A DNA stretch of 45,741 nt, taken from assembly GCA_934316845.1 (NCBI GenBank), contig CAKRDZ010000025.1, positions 1 through 45,741 on the forward strand, given 5' to 3'. The stretch's first letter is position 1; each line of letters opens with the position of its first letter. The notes beneath the pieces were generated by a model that was given only the letters and a program-made list of their open reading frames with translations, was not told where the DNA came from and ran no database searches. The position numbers were made by a program, and so were the translations under genes. Origin of the DNA: an uncultured Eubacterium sp. Lineage in GTDB: Bacteria > Bacillota > Clostridia > Lachnospirales > Lachnospiraceae. Positions 1 through 8,526 of the stretch are shown here, in pieces.

Positions 1-2
1 AT

Positions 3-128
3 GCAGAAAGTAACTTTAATGATATGCTGCTCTTTGGAGCGGTTGTTTATGTGGGTGTACCCACTATGGAGCGTTTAAGTATTGTCAAAGAAAACCTCCC
101 GGTTTCAATCCAAGTCAAAAAGTTATAG
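3..128 (+). CDS. C-terminal end of an unidentified protein (partial at window edge)
   Basis: An open frame enters from the left edge and ends at a TAG at 126-128, giving about 41 residues. It contains a short hydrophobic stretch (MLLFGAVVYVGV) followed by a polar tail ending in VKKL. In related Clostridia the gene before lepA is often spoIIP or gpr, but this tail does not resemble what I know of either, so no function is assigned. The frame could also be open by chance, since only 126 bases are visible. Confidence 0.35.
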   Translation, partial: AESNFNDMLLFGAVVYVGVPTMERLSIVKENLPVSIQVKKL

Positions 129-193
129 AATTTCCTTTCTTTTTATGATATACTTGTCCATAAGAATATTCAATGGAAGGAAAATGGTAAATT

Positions 194-2011
194 ATGTCAG
201 AAATAAAAAAGAGTAACATTCGGAATTTTTGTATCATTGCCCATATTGACCATGGAAAATCTACTCTGGCAGATCGAATTATAGAAAAGACAGGACTTTT
301 GACAGAGCGCGAAATGCAGGCGCAGGTTCTTGATAATATGGAATTGGAGCGGGAACGTGGGATTACGATCAAAGCGCAGACGGTACGAATCGTATATAAG
401 GCAAAGGACGGCGAAGAGTATATTTTCAATCTGATCGATACGCCGGGACATGTCGATTTTAACTATGAAGTATCGCGAAGTCTGGCTGCTTGTGAAGGGG
501 CGATCCTGATCGTGGACGCGGCGCAGGGGATTGAAGCCCAGACGCTGGCAAACTGTTATCTGGCGATCGACCATGATCTGGAAATTATGCCGGTTATCAA
601 TAAAATTGACCTGCCAAGCGCAGAGCCGGAGCGGGTAAAAGCAGAGATTGAAGATGTGATCGGAATTGAGGCGGAAGATGCGCCATTGATCTCCGCAAAG
701 ATGGGAACCAACATTGAGGAAGTGCTGGAGCAGATCGTGCAGAAGATTCCGGCACCGCAGGGGGATGAAAAGGCACCGCTGAAAGCACTTATTTTTGACT
801 CGATTTACGATTCTTATAAGGGCGTTATTATTTTCTGCCGTATTTTCGATGGAACCGTGAAAAAGGGAACGAAGATACGGATGATGGCGACAGGAATGGA
901 AGAAGAGGTAGTGGAAGTCGGTACGTTTGGTGCCGGTCAGTTTATCCCGTGCGAAGAATTGTCCGCCGGAATGGTGGGATATATTACGGCAAGCCTGAAA
1001 AATGTAGAGGGAACGCGCGTCGGAGATACGGTAACGACGGTGGAAAATCCGTGTGAAGAAGCACTTCCGGGGTATAAAAAAGTACAGCCGATGGTATACT
1101 GTGGACTGTATCCGGCGGATGGAGCCAAATACCAGGATCTGCGCGATGCACTGGAGAAATTACAGCTAAACGATGCGGCGCTTCAGTTTGAGGCAGAGAC
1201 GTCGATCGCGCTGGGATTTGGATTCCGCTGTGGATTTTTGGGACTGCTTCATCTGGAAGTCATTCAGGAAAGACTGGAACGGGAATACAATCTGGATCTT
1301 GTGACAACGGCGCCGGGTGTTGTATATCATGTGTACAAGACCAATGGTGAGATGGTGGAAGTGACAAATCCTTCCAATCTTCCGGATCCGTCCGAGATCG
1401 AGCATATGGAAGAGCCGGTTGTAAATGCGGAGATCATGGTGACGACAGAATTTGTCGGCGCGATCATGACCCTTTGCCAGGAACGGCGTGGTGTGTATCT
1501 GGGAATGGAATACATGGAGGAGACGAGAGCGCTTCTCAAATACGTACTGCCGCTCAACGAGATCATTTACGATTTCTTTGATTCCCTGAAATCGCGTTCA
1601 CGGGGATATGCGTCATTTGATTATGAGATGAAAGGCTATGAACCATCGAGCCTGGTGAAATTAAATATCCTGATCAATAAAGAAGAAGTCGATGCCCTTT
1701 CGTTTATTGTACACGAAAGTACGGCGTATGAGCGCGGAAGAAAGATGTGTGAGAAACTCAAACAGGAGATTCCGAGACATCTGTTTGAAATCCCGGTGCA
1801 GGCGGCAATTGGCAATAAGATCATTGCCCGTGAGACGGTAAAAGCCGTGCGGAAGGATGTCCTTGCCAAATGTTATGGTGGTGATATTTCACGTAAAAAG
1901 AAACTGCTGGAGAAGCAGAAGGAAGGAAAGAAACGTATGCGCCAGATCGGAAATGTAGAGATTCCGCAGAAGGCATTTATGAGCGTTTTGAAATTGGATG
2001 AGGAAAACTGA
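194..2011 (+). CDS. lepA: Elongation factor 4 (LepA), ribosome-associated GTPase
   Basis: This is a full-length 605-residue LepA, a cytosolic translational GTPase that acts on ribosomes during initiation and back-translocation. The G1 loop AHIDHGKST lies at about residues 16-24, followed by the switch-I RGITI, the G3 DTPGHVDF, the G4 NKID and a G5 SAK. The protein continues through EF-G-like domains to the LepA-specific basic C-terminus. Length matches the family (about 600). The ATG at 194 is preceded by GGAAGG at 175-180. The next gene, hemW, starts 1 base after the stop, an order common in Clostridia, so the two are probably co-transcribed. Confidence 0.97.
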   Translation: MSEIKKSNIRNFCIIAHIDHGKSTLADRIIEKTGLLTEREMQAQVLDNMELERERGITIKAQTVRIVYKAKDGEEYIFNLIDTPGHVDFNYEVSRSLAACEGAILIVDAAQGIEAQTLANCYLAIDHDLEIMPVINKIDLPSAEPERVKAEIEDVIGIEAEDAPLISAKMGTNIEEVLEQIVQKIPAPQGDEKAPLKALIFDSIYDSYKGVIIFCRIFDGTVKKGTKIRMMATGMEEEVVEVGTFGAGQFIPCEELSAGMVGYITASLKNVEGTRVGDTVTTVENPCEEALPGYKKVQPMVYCGLYPADGAKYQDLRDALEKLQLNDAALQFEAETSIALGFGFRCGFLGLLHLEVIQERLEREYNLDLVTTAPGVVYHVYKTNGEMVEVTNPSNLPDPSEIEHMEEPVVNAEIMVTTEFVGAIMTLCQERRGVYLGMEYMEETRALLKYVLPLNEIIYDFFDSLKSRSRGYASFDYEMKGYEPSSLVKLNILINKEEVDALSFIVHESTAYERGRKMCEKLKQEIPRHLFEIPVQAAIGNKIIARETVKAVRKDVLAKCYGGDISRKKKLLEKQKEGKKRMRQIGNVEIPQKAFMSVLKLDEEN

Positions 2012-2012
2012 T

Positions 2013-3158
2013 ATGGGATCTTTGGGAATTTATGTGCATGTTCCTTTTTGTGTAAAAAAGTGCAATTACTGCGATTTCCTGTCATTTCCATTAAAAAAAG
2101 AGACGGATTGCCGGAACACGGAAAACTATGTGAAAGCATTGCAGCAGGAAATCCGGAATCCCTTTAAACTGCCGGAGTCTCCTGCCGAAGTAGATACGAT
2201 CTACATTGGCGGCGGGACTCCGAGTCTGCTTTCAGAGCGGCAGATAGGAAGCATTTTAGATGAGATAAACAGGAAATTTTTGGTAAAAGCGGATGCGGAG
2301 ATCACGATGGAATGCAATCCGGGGACGGTGACTGCAGAGTCCCTGCGGGCGTATCATGATCTTGGCATCAACCGTCTCAGCATCGGGATCCAGTCAGCCG
2401 TAGAAAAAGAACTTGCTCTTTTAGGAAGGATTCACACGTTCTCGCAGGCAAAGCAGGCAGTGTCGTGGGCGAGAGAGGCAGGTTTTACCAATCTGAGTGT
2501 GGATCTGATGAGTGCCATCCCCGGACAGACACTTGCCTCGTATGAGCATTCTCTGCGGGAAATACTGGCTCTTAAGCCGCAGCACATTTCTTCGTACAGT
2601 CTGATCATCGAAGAGGGGACGCCGTTTTTTGAAAGGTACAAAGACAATCCGCCGGTGGACGAAGAAACCGACCGGAAAATGTATGAGATGACGCAGCAGA
2701 TGCTCGTAGACAGAGGGTATGAGCGCTACGAGATATCTAATTATGCCCGTCCCGGATATGAGAGCCGGCACAACACCAAATACTGGACCGGTGAAGATTA
2801 TCTCGGTGTGGGACTTGGGGCGAGTTCGAAAATCGGGAAATTCCGTCTGAAAAACGAGACGGATATGACTGCGTATTTGGAAAAACTTGGAAAAGGAGAA
2901 ACCGTGGCTTTTGTAGAAGAGAATCTGTCGGATGCGGATGAAAAAATCGAATTTTTTATCCTTGGAATGCGGTGTATGAGTGGCGTTTCCCTGAAAAAAT
3001 ACAAAGAAAGATTTGGAGAAGACGCCTCCGTCCGATACGGAAAAACCATTCAGAAAATATGTGATATGGGACTTGCGGCAAGAGAAGAGGACAGGCTTTT
3101 TCTGACGGCAAAAGGCATCGACGTGAGCAATCTTGTATTTGAGATGTTTTTCATGTAA
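2013..3158 (+). CDS. hemW: HemW, radical SAM heme chaperone (HemN-like)
   Basis: This radical SAM protein of about 381 residues carries the cluster motif CVKKCNYC (CX3CX2C) near its N-terminus. The residue after the motif is D-F rather than the extra cysteine of true HemN, which fits HemW, a heme-binding chaperone, better than coproporphyrinogen III dehydrogenase. GGGTPS and the NPGTV segment (SAM and substrate contacts) follow, then a HemW C-terminal domain. An upstream in-frame ATG exists at 1998. The ATG at 2013 is preferred because GAGGA lies about 8 bases upstream inside the lepA end and because the protein then begins MGSLGIYVHVPF, typical of the family. Confidence 0.93.
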   Translation: MGSLGIYVHVPFCVKKCNYCDFLSFPLKKETDCRNTENYVKALQQEIRNPFKLPESPAEVDTIYIGGGTPSLLSERQIGSILDEINRKFLVKADAEITMECNPGTVTAESLRAYHDLGINRLSIGIQSAVEKELALLGRIHTFSQAKQAVSWAREAGFTNLSVDLMSAIPGQTLASYEHSLREILALKPQHISSYSLIIEEGTPFFERYKDNPPVDEETDRKMYEMTQQMLVDRGYERYEISNYARPGYESRHNTKYWTGEDYLGVGLGASSKIGKFRLKNETDMTAYLEKLGKGETVAFVEENLSDADEKIEFFILGMRCMSGVSLKKYKERFGEDASVRYGKTIQKICDMGLAAREEDRLFLTAKGIDVSNLVFEMFFM

Positions 3159-3185
3159 AATTGGGGTAAAATCCGCAAATTTGAC

Positions 3186-3214
3186 TAGACAATAAGGAAA
3201 AAAACGGTTACAAT
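3186..3214 (+). promoter_or_regulatory. Predicted sigma-A promoter of punA
   Basis: A -35 element TAGACA (3186-3191) and a -10 element TACAAT (3209-3214) are separated by 17 bases, in the intergenic gap just before the nucleoside phosphorylase gene. The transcript would begin about 30 bases before the start codon. Found by eye only. Confidence 0.5.
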
Positions 3215-3249
3215 AAATATAACTAATATTTTGTTAAGGAAGTGAACCA

Positions 3250-4158
3250 ATGAATTCAGTATATGAGAAGGTCGAATTATGTTATAAACAGATTCGTGCA
3301 AAAATTGATTTTGAGCCAAAGGTAGCAATTGTTTTGGGAAGTGGTTTGGGCGCTTTGGCAGAAGTGATCAAAGTGGTAGATTCGATTGATTATGCCCAGA
3401 TCCAGGGATTTCCTGTATCTACGGTAGATGGGCATAAAGGTCGTTTTGTATTTGGATATATCGAGCAGACTCCTGTAGTGATCATGCAGGGACGTGTTCA
3501 TTTTTACGAAGGATATGCGATCAGTGATGTCGTTCTTCCGATCCGTGTCATGAAAAAACTGGGGGCGGAGATTTTGTTTTTGACAAATTCTGCCGGTGGT
3601 TTGAATACGATGTACCGTCCGGGAGATTTTATGATGATCACCGATCAGATCGCAAGCTTTATGCCGTCTCCTCTGCAGGGGGCAAATGTAGACGAGTGGG
3701 GAAGCCGTTTTCCTTCGATGGAACATCTTTATGATACCCAGCTCTGCGACTGCATCCGCCAGTCAGCGAGAGACTGTAACGTACCTCTTCGTGAGGGCGT
3801 GTATGTACAGATGCGTGGGCCACAGTACGAATCCACCGCAGAAGTCCGTATGTGTCAGGCAATCGGCGGGGATGCCGTAGGTATGAGTACCGCGATCGAG
3901 GCGATTGCAGGACGCCACATGGGAATGCGTGTGTGCGGACTGTCCTGTATCTCCAACATGGCGTGTGGAATCAGCAAGACTCCGTTGAACCATATGGAAG
4001 TGACAGAAGTGGGAGAAAAGATGGCACCGTTGTTCCGTCTGCTTGTGTATAAAGCAATCAGTAAGATGACAGCAGATATGATTGAAAAGACAGAGCCGGT
4101 AGTAAAACCAGTCATGGCGCAGCCGGTTCGACAGAGTGTGATCATTGATGATATGTAA
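3250..4158 (+). CDS. punA: Purine-nucleoside phosphorylase (trimeric PNP-I type)
   Basis: This 302-residue enzyme would cleave inosine, guanosine or deoxy analogues with phosphate to give the free base and (deoxy)ribose-1-phosphate. Family signatures are the phosphate-binding GSGLG near residue 31, QGRVHFYEGY, LTNSAGGLN, the purine-site GPQYESTAEVRM, and the VGMSTAIEAIAGRHMGM segment. The protein is about 25 residues longer than most homologues because of a C-terminal tail of unknown role. The start is the ATG after AAGGAAGTG. It overlaps the downstream deaminase gene by 11 bases, so the two are probably translationally coupled in a purine and methylthioadenosine salvage operon. Confidence 0.94.
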   Translation: MNSVYEKVELCYKQIRAKIDFEPKVAIVLGSGLGALAEVIKVVDSIDYAQIQGFPVSTVDGHKGRFVFGYIEQTPVVIMQGRVHFYEGYAISDVVLPIRVMKKLGAEILFLTNSAGGLNTMYRPGDFMMITDQIASFMPSPLQGANVDEWGSRFPSMEHLYDTQLCDCIRQSARDCNVPLREGVYVQMRGPQYESTAEVRMCQAIGGDAVGMSTAIEAIAGRHMGMRVCGLSCISNMACGISKTPLNHMEVTEVGEKMAPLFRLLVYKAISKMTADMIEKTEPVVKPVMAQPVRQSVIIDDM

Positions 4159-5440
4159 TAAAACAAAGATACGGTTTTATCATGCGAGAATCGCAGCGAT
4201 GGGACCGGATAGGAAAATTTTTACAGGAGAACTCCATGTTGAGGGAAACCGGATCACGTATGTGGGGGAAGCAGAAAATGCGCCGCACAGTGAAAACTGG
4301 GATCGGGAAATCGACGTGGAAAATGATCTTCTCCTGCCGGGATTTAAAAATGCACATACGCATACGGCGATGACCTTTTTGCGCTCTTATGCGGATGATG
4401 TGCCGCTGCAGACCTGGCTTTACGAAAAAATTTTTCCGATGGAAGATAAACTTACAAAAGAGGATCAATACTGGCTGATCCGGTTGGGGATCATGGAATA
4501 TCTGACAAGCGGGATCACAGCCAATTTTGACATGTACCGTGATTTTGACTGTCATGCGGAAGTTTCGAGGGATGTAGGATTCCGTACCGTGATGTGCAGT
4601 GGATTAAACGATTTTTGTAGTTCTGTGGAAGAAGTAAAAGAGCAGTTTTACCGTTTAAATGAGATCTCTCCGCTGGTGTCATGCCAGCTTGGATTTCACG
4701 CAGAATATACGACAAAACGTGAGACGTTAGAACAGCTTGCCAAGACCGCTATGGATCTTCGCAGGCCGGTCTATACACATATAGCAGAAACAAAGAAAGA
4801 GGTCGAGGAATGTTATGAAAAGTATCATGTTTCCCCGTTTGGGCTTTTGGATTCTATTGGTATGTTTACTCATGGTGGCGGGGGCTTTCATGGGGTCTGG
4901 ATGTCCGAAGAAGATAAGAAAATTTGCCAGAAAAACAAACTCGCGATCGTATCCAATCCGTCGTCAAATCTTAAGTTAGCGAGTGGGATTGCCGATCTCT
5001 GCGGCTTGATGGAAGCGGGGATCCCGGCAGCGCTCGGAACGGATGGCCCGGCAAGTAACAATGCTCTCGATATGTTCCGTGAGATGTATCTTGCGTCGGT
5101 TCTGCCGAAAGTGTATCACAAAGATGCCTCGGCGATGAAAGCAGACGATGTTCTTTCGATGGCAACGACACAGGGTGCTCTCGTCATGGGACTGGAAGAC
5201 TGTGACTGCCTGGCAGAGGGCAAACTGGCAGATATCATACGGATTGACATGAAACGCCCGAATATGCAGCCGGAGCATGATCTCTTGAAAAATCTGGTAT
5301 ATAGTGGAAGTAAAGAAAATGTCCGGATGACGATGGTAAATGGTAAGATTTTATATGAAGATGGACAGTTTTTCATGGATGAAGACCCATCGGATATATA
5401 TTGTCAGACGGCAAAGATTATCAAACGAATGGAGGCGTGA
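4148..5440 (+). CDS. mtaD: 5'-methylthioadenosine / S-adenosylhomocysteine deaminase (amidohydrolase)
   Basis: A 430-residue metal-dependent amidohydrolase. The first zinc ligands are H70 and H72 in NAHTHTAM. Later ligands are GFHAEYT, HIAETKKEVEE and LGTDGPASNN, the usual pattern of the MTA/SAH deaminase and chlorohydrolase-like group, which deaminates adenosine-type thioethers to inosine forms. An upstream TTG at 4145 is also in frame. The ATG at 4148 inside the end of punA is chosen because the first beta strand (KIRFYHARIAAM) begins right after it. Being downstream of a PNP suggests sequential salvage of adenosine derivatives. Exact substrate is inferred from the family. Confidence 0.85.
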   Translation: MICNKTKIRFYHARIAAMGPDRKIFTGELHVEGNRITYVGEAENAPHSENWDREIDVENDLLLPGFKNAHTHTAMTFLRSYADDVPLQTWLYEKIFPMEDKLTKEDQYWLIRLGIMEYLTSGITANFDMYRDFDCHAEVSRDVGFRTVMCSGLNDFCSSVEEVKEQFYRLNEISPLVSCQLGFHAEYTTKRETLEQLAKTAMDLRRPVYTHIAETKKEVEECYEKYHVSPFGLLDSIGMFTHGGGGFHGVWMSEEDKKICQKNKLAIVSNPSSNLKLASGIADLCGLMEAGIPAALGTDGPASNNALDMFREMYLASVLPKVYHKDASAMKADDVLSMATTQGALVMGLEDCDCLAEGKLADIIRIDMKRPNMQPEHDLLKNLVYSGSKENVRMTMVNGKILYEDGQFFMDEDPSDIYCQTAKIIKRMEA

Positions 5441-5443
5441 GAT

Positions 5444-6181
5444 ATGAATATCAACATTAATGTAAATGGAAAACAGCAGGACAATAAGATACTGCCGTTT
5501 GCCGGAGAAAATGCGGATAATGCGAAATCTGTCCGCAGTACATTGGCGAAAAAACGTGCCGATAAGCTGGTTGGAAACGTATTCAAGAGCGACAAAAAGA
5601 TGGATCTCGGTGTCAATGAGATGAAGGACAAACGCGAAGCGCTTCTTTCGGATACCACCAAGCAGTTAAAAGAGCTGAGTGATCTGAAGGATCAGCGCAA
5701 AGAGATGCTTTCCCAGGCGGACGATCCGGTTATGGCTCAGAATATCAAAGATATTGATGAACGCATGACTGAAATTTGGAAAAAAGTGGAAGAAAACCGC
5801 GTTCTTGCCAAAACGTACGGTCAGGCAGTTTCCGACGTGAAAGTGGAGAGATTAAAGAGCCATGCGATGGTTGATGCGTCAAATGAGGCAGAGGATCTTT
5901 TGATCCAAAGCGCAAAAGAACTGGCGGCTTCCTTGATCGATGAAGCAAAAAGCAATATTGAGGAAGATATGGAAAAGACGAAAGAAGAAGCACAGAAGGC
6001 GAAAGAAAAACAGGAAGAAAAGAAACCGGATAAGGATAAGACGGAAGAAACACTTGCTGAAAAACTTGTTGAGCAGTCGAAGAAAAAAGAAGATGCAGAT
6101 GAAAAGATCAAGAAGATGATAGATGAGTTGAATCTTTTGATGGACGACATTAAGGGAATAGAAGTCGATACCAATATCTAA
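5444..6181 (+). CDS. Uncharacterised charged coiled-coil protein
   Basis: A 245-residue cytoplasmic-looking protein without signal peptide or membrane segment. It begins MNININVNGKQQDNKILPF. From about residue 60 it is almost wholly helical and very rich in K, E, D and A, with long coiled-coil stretches (ELSDLKDQRKEML, EDMEKTKEEAQKAKEKQ). I do not recognise a family. It begins 3 bases after the deaminase stop, so it is probably part of the same operon, but nothing in the sequence links it to purine salvage. Confidence 0.75.
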   Translation: MNININVNGKQQDNKILPFAGENADNAKSVRSTLAKKRADKLVGNVFKSDKKMDLGVNEMKDKREALLSDTTKQLKELSDLKDQRKEMLSQADDPVMAQNIKDIDERMTEIWKKVEENRVLAKTYGQAVSDVKVERLKSHAMVDASNEAEDLLIQSAKELAASLIDEAKSNIEEDMEKTKEEAQKAKEKQEEKKPDKDKTEETLAEKLVEQSKKKEDADEKIKKMIDELNLLMDDIKGIEVDTNI

Positions 6182-6268
6182 TTAAAATTTTATGTGTATG
6201 CCATGTTTTTGCTTTAAGTTGTTGTTAGGATAATAAAATCACAGCAAGAGTAGAAATGAGGCATACAG

Positions 6269-8452
6269 ATGAATGTGAAGAAAATAGTAAAATGTATTTT
6301 GATACTGTGCCTGTTCTTGGGAGTGGGCACAGTTTTTTATGGTTCCGGGACGGTAAGCGCACAGGAAAAAATTGTATATACAATGAAAAAGGGCAGCAGC
6401 CGTTTGATCACCAAACTTCTGGGCAGCCATCCTTTTACCAAAAATGAAACGGCAAAGTACCGCAATCTTATCTGGAAATCATCAAAGCCAAAAGTTGTGC
6501 AGGTTAAGGCAAATCGCAAACTGGTGGCAAAAAAGAAAGGAAAATTATATCTTCGCGGATATAATAAGAAAAAGAAAAAAGTGGTGTCCATTCGTCTGAT
6601 CGTTGGGAAAAAGGTGAAAAAGATCCATGTTCCACAGACCCAGATCATACTGCCGTTTGGCGGATCAGCAGGTTTACGGGCGGTGGCACAGCCCTCTACA
6701 GCTTCTTATGCAAAATTGTACTATGAAGTGAAAAATCCTAAAATTGCAACGGTTTCCTCCAAAGGAAAGGTCACTTCTCTGACCGCGGGAAGTACCCAGA
6801 TGACAATTTATTCCAAAGATGGCAATGCAAAAAAAACAGTGCGCATCAAAGTGAAAGAAGGTACGACCCGTACCACATCGAAGGGAACGGTACAGGGAAC
6901 GAAGAGCAGCGATGCGTCAACACTGATCTGGTATGGGATTCCTTATGGACAGTCTACTGCCGGCACCAATCGCTGGAAGGCTCCGCAGCCGGTCATTCCG
7001 TGGAGTGATACGTTGAATGCTGCGGTACCAAAGTCAGGTGCGGCTTGTTATGGAGACGGAGAAAATTACAATGGCACGGAAGATTGTCTGTATGTAAATG
7101 TGTACCGTCCGAATACAACAGACCAGAATCTTCCGGTCATGGTTTATCTTCATGGGGGCGGAAATGCTGCCGGGACAGCCAATATTGATTTTTCTAAATT
7201 TGTGACAACTGCAAAAACGGTTGTTGTCTCTGTTGAATACCGGCTTGGCGCATTTGGCTATCTGAGTCATCCGGCACTGCAGACAGGGACGGCAGAGGAA
7301 AATAGTGGAAATTTCACATTGCTGGATATCAAAGCGGCATTACAATGGACACAGGAAGAAATTGGAAATTTTGGCGGAGACGCCGGAAATGTGACATTGG
7401 CTGGATTTTCCGCAGGTGCAAGAAATGTCATGCTCTGTATGATCTCGCCGCAGATGCAGGGATTGTTCCATAAGGTCATTGCATTCAGCGGTGGCTGCAA
7501 TACCTGCACACCGCAGCAGGGAGAAGAATCTTCGGAAGAAAAACTTGCTTCTATACTGGTAAAACGCGGAACGTATGCGACCAAAAAGAAAGCGCTTGAA
7601 TATATCCGGTCGGCGGACAACGCGACAGTACGGGATCTTTTTTACAGTCTCACGACGGCAGAGGTTGCCAATATGCACCAGTCATCTGCCCTGCGGTTTG
7701 ATCTTTTCCCACAGGGATTTAACGACGGCGTTGTTGTTCCGAAAGAAGGATTTTCGGTGATCGCAAGTGGAAATTACAATCGTGTCCCTGTTATGCTGGG
7801 AAGCGATGCGACAGAATTTTCCAGTTTTGCATTGAAAACAGACATGGCAGAAGCGCTTAGTACGGCGACGACAACGACATTTGATCGTGTGATGCAGCTG
7901 GGGATCCGGTACGGAAGTAAACTGCAATCTGCCGGTTATATCGAAAAGACGGGAAATCTGCTTATGCAGGATGCGATGCATCAGCCGGTTTATGCGTATC
8001 GTTTCTTGTGGGGGACGGATCCTGCCGTGACCGATGCAAATTACAGTACGTATGTGGGGGCTTACCATGGAGTGTCAAAAGACTTCCTGCGGGGGTATTA
8101 TAAAAATCCATATCCGGAATATTCGTCCACTGCCATGCGGGCAGAAAACAAAGCCGGCCGAAAGCAGCTGACTACGATCATGCAGCAGTATATCGCACAG
8201 TTTTTGAAAGATGGTACGACCAATGTGGCAGAACAGCCGGTCTGGACAACCTGGAATAATATACCGGGAATCGAAAAACTAATGCTGTTTAATGCCGACA
8301 TGACAACGGCATCGGCGTCGATGGACGCGCAGATGTACTCGAACGAGGAAACGCTGACGGCATTAAAAGCAGAAGCAAACGAAGAAGAATACCGCATATT
8401 GATGGATGTTATGTTTAAAAACCGGTTCTTTATGACGGAAAATCAGGAATAA
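6269..8452 (+). CDS. Secreted type-B carboxylesterase with N-terminal Big_2 domain
   Basis: A 727-residue exported protein. Residues 1-31 form a signal peptide (KK, then LILCLFLGVGTVF, cleavage after SAQ or nearby). A basic KKKGK-rich stretch and a Big_2-type immunoglobulin-like domain (about residues 110-200, with ATVSSKGKVTSLTAGST) follow. The rest is an alpha/beta-hydrolase of the carboxylesterase/para-nitrobenzyl esterase family: EDCLYVNVYRP, the oxyanion loop HGGG (about 297), and nucleophile S381 in GFSAGA instead of the common GESAGA. A later GAYHGV holds the likely catalytic histidine. It would act on esters outside the cell; substrate is unknown. No strong terminator or promoter is visible around it. 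Confidence 0.88.
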   Translation: MNVKKIVKCILILCLFLGVGTVFYGSGTVSAQEKIVYTMKKGSSRLITKLLGSHPFTKNETAKYRNLIWKSSKPKVVQVKANRKLVAKKKGKLYLRGYNKKKKKVVSIRLIVGKKVKKIHVPQTQIILPFGGSAGLRAVAQPSTASYAKLYYEVKNPKIATVSSKGKVTSLTAGSTQMTIYSKDGNAKKTVRIKVKEGTTRTTSKGTVQGTKSSDASTLIWYGIPYGQSTAGTNRWKAPQPVIPWSDTLNAAVPKSGAACYGDGENYNGTEDCLYVNVYRPNTTDQNLPVMVYLHGGGNAAGTANIDFSKFVTTAKTVVVSVEYRLGAFGYLSHPALQTGTAEENSGNFTLLDIKAALQWTQEEIGNFGGDAGNVTLAGFSAGARNVMLCMISPQMQGLFHKVIAFSGGCNTCTPQQGEESSEEKLASILVKRGTYATKKKALEYIRSADNATVRDLFYSLTTAEVANMHQSSALRFDLFPQGFNDGVVVPKEGFSVIASGNYNRVPVMLGSDATEFSSFALKTDMAEALSTATTTTFDRVMQLGIRYGSKLQSAGYIEKTGNLLMQDAMHQPVYAYRFLWGTDPAVTDANYSTYVGAYHGVSKDFLRGYYKNPYPEYSSTAMRAENKAGRKQLTTIMQQYIAQFLKDGTTNVAEQPVWTTWNNIPGIEKLMLFNADMTTASASMDAQMYSNEETLTALKAEANEEEYRILMDVMFKNRFFMTENQE

Positions 8453-8526
8453 TTTTCCCATTTCCCGCATATCCTTTTAGTAAGACTATGTTTGCGTAAA
8501 GGGATACGCAGGAAAAGGGGGATCTT

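Noticed and set aside
3855..4166. Minus-strand frame over the end of the nucleoside phosphorylase gene
   Set aside because: Shadow of punA and mtaD, no ribosome-binding site and no recognisable protein.
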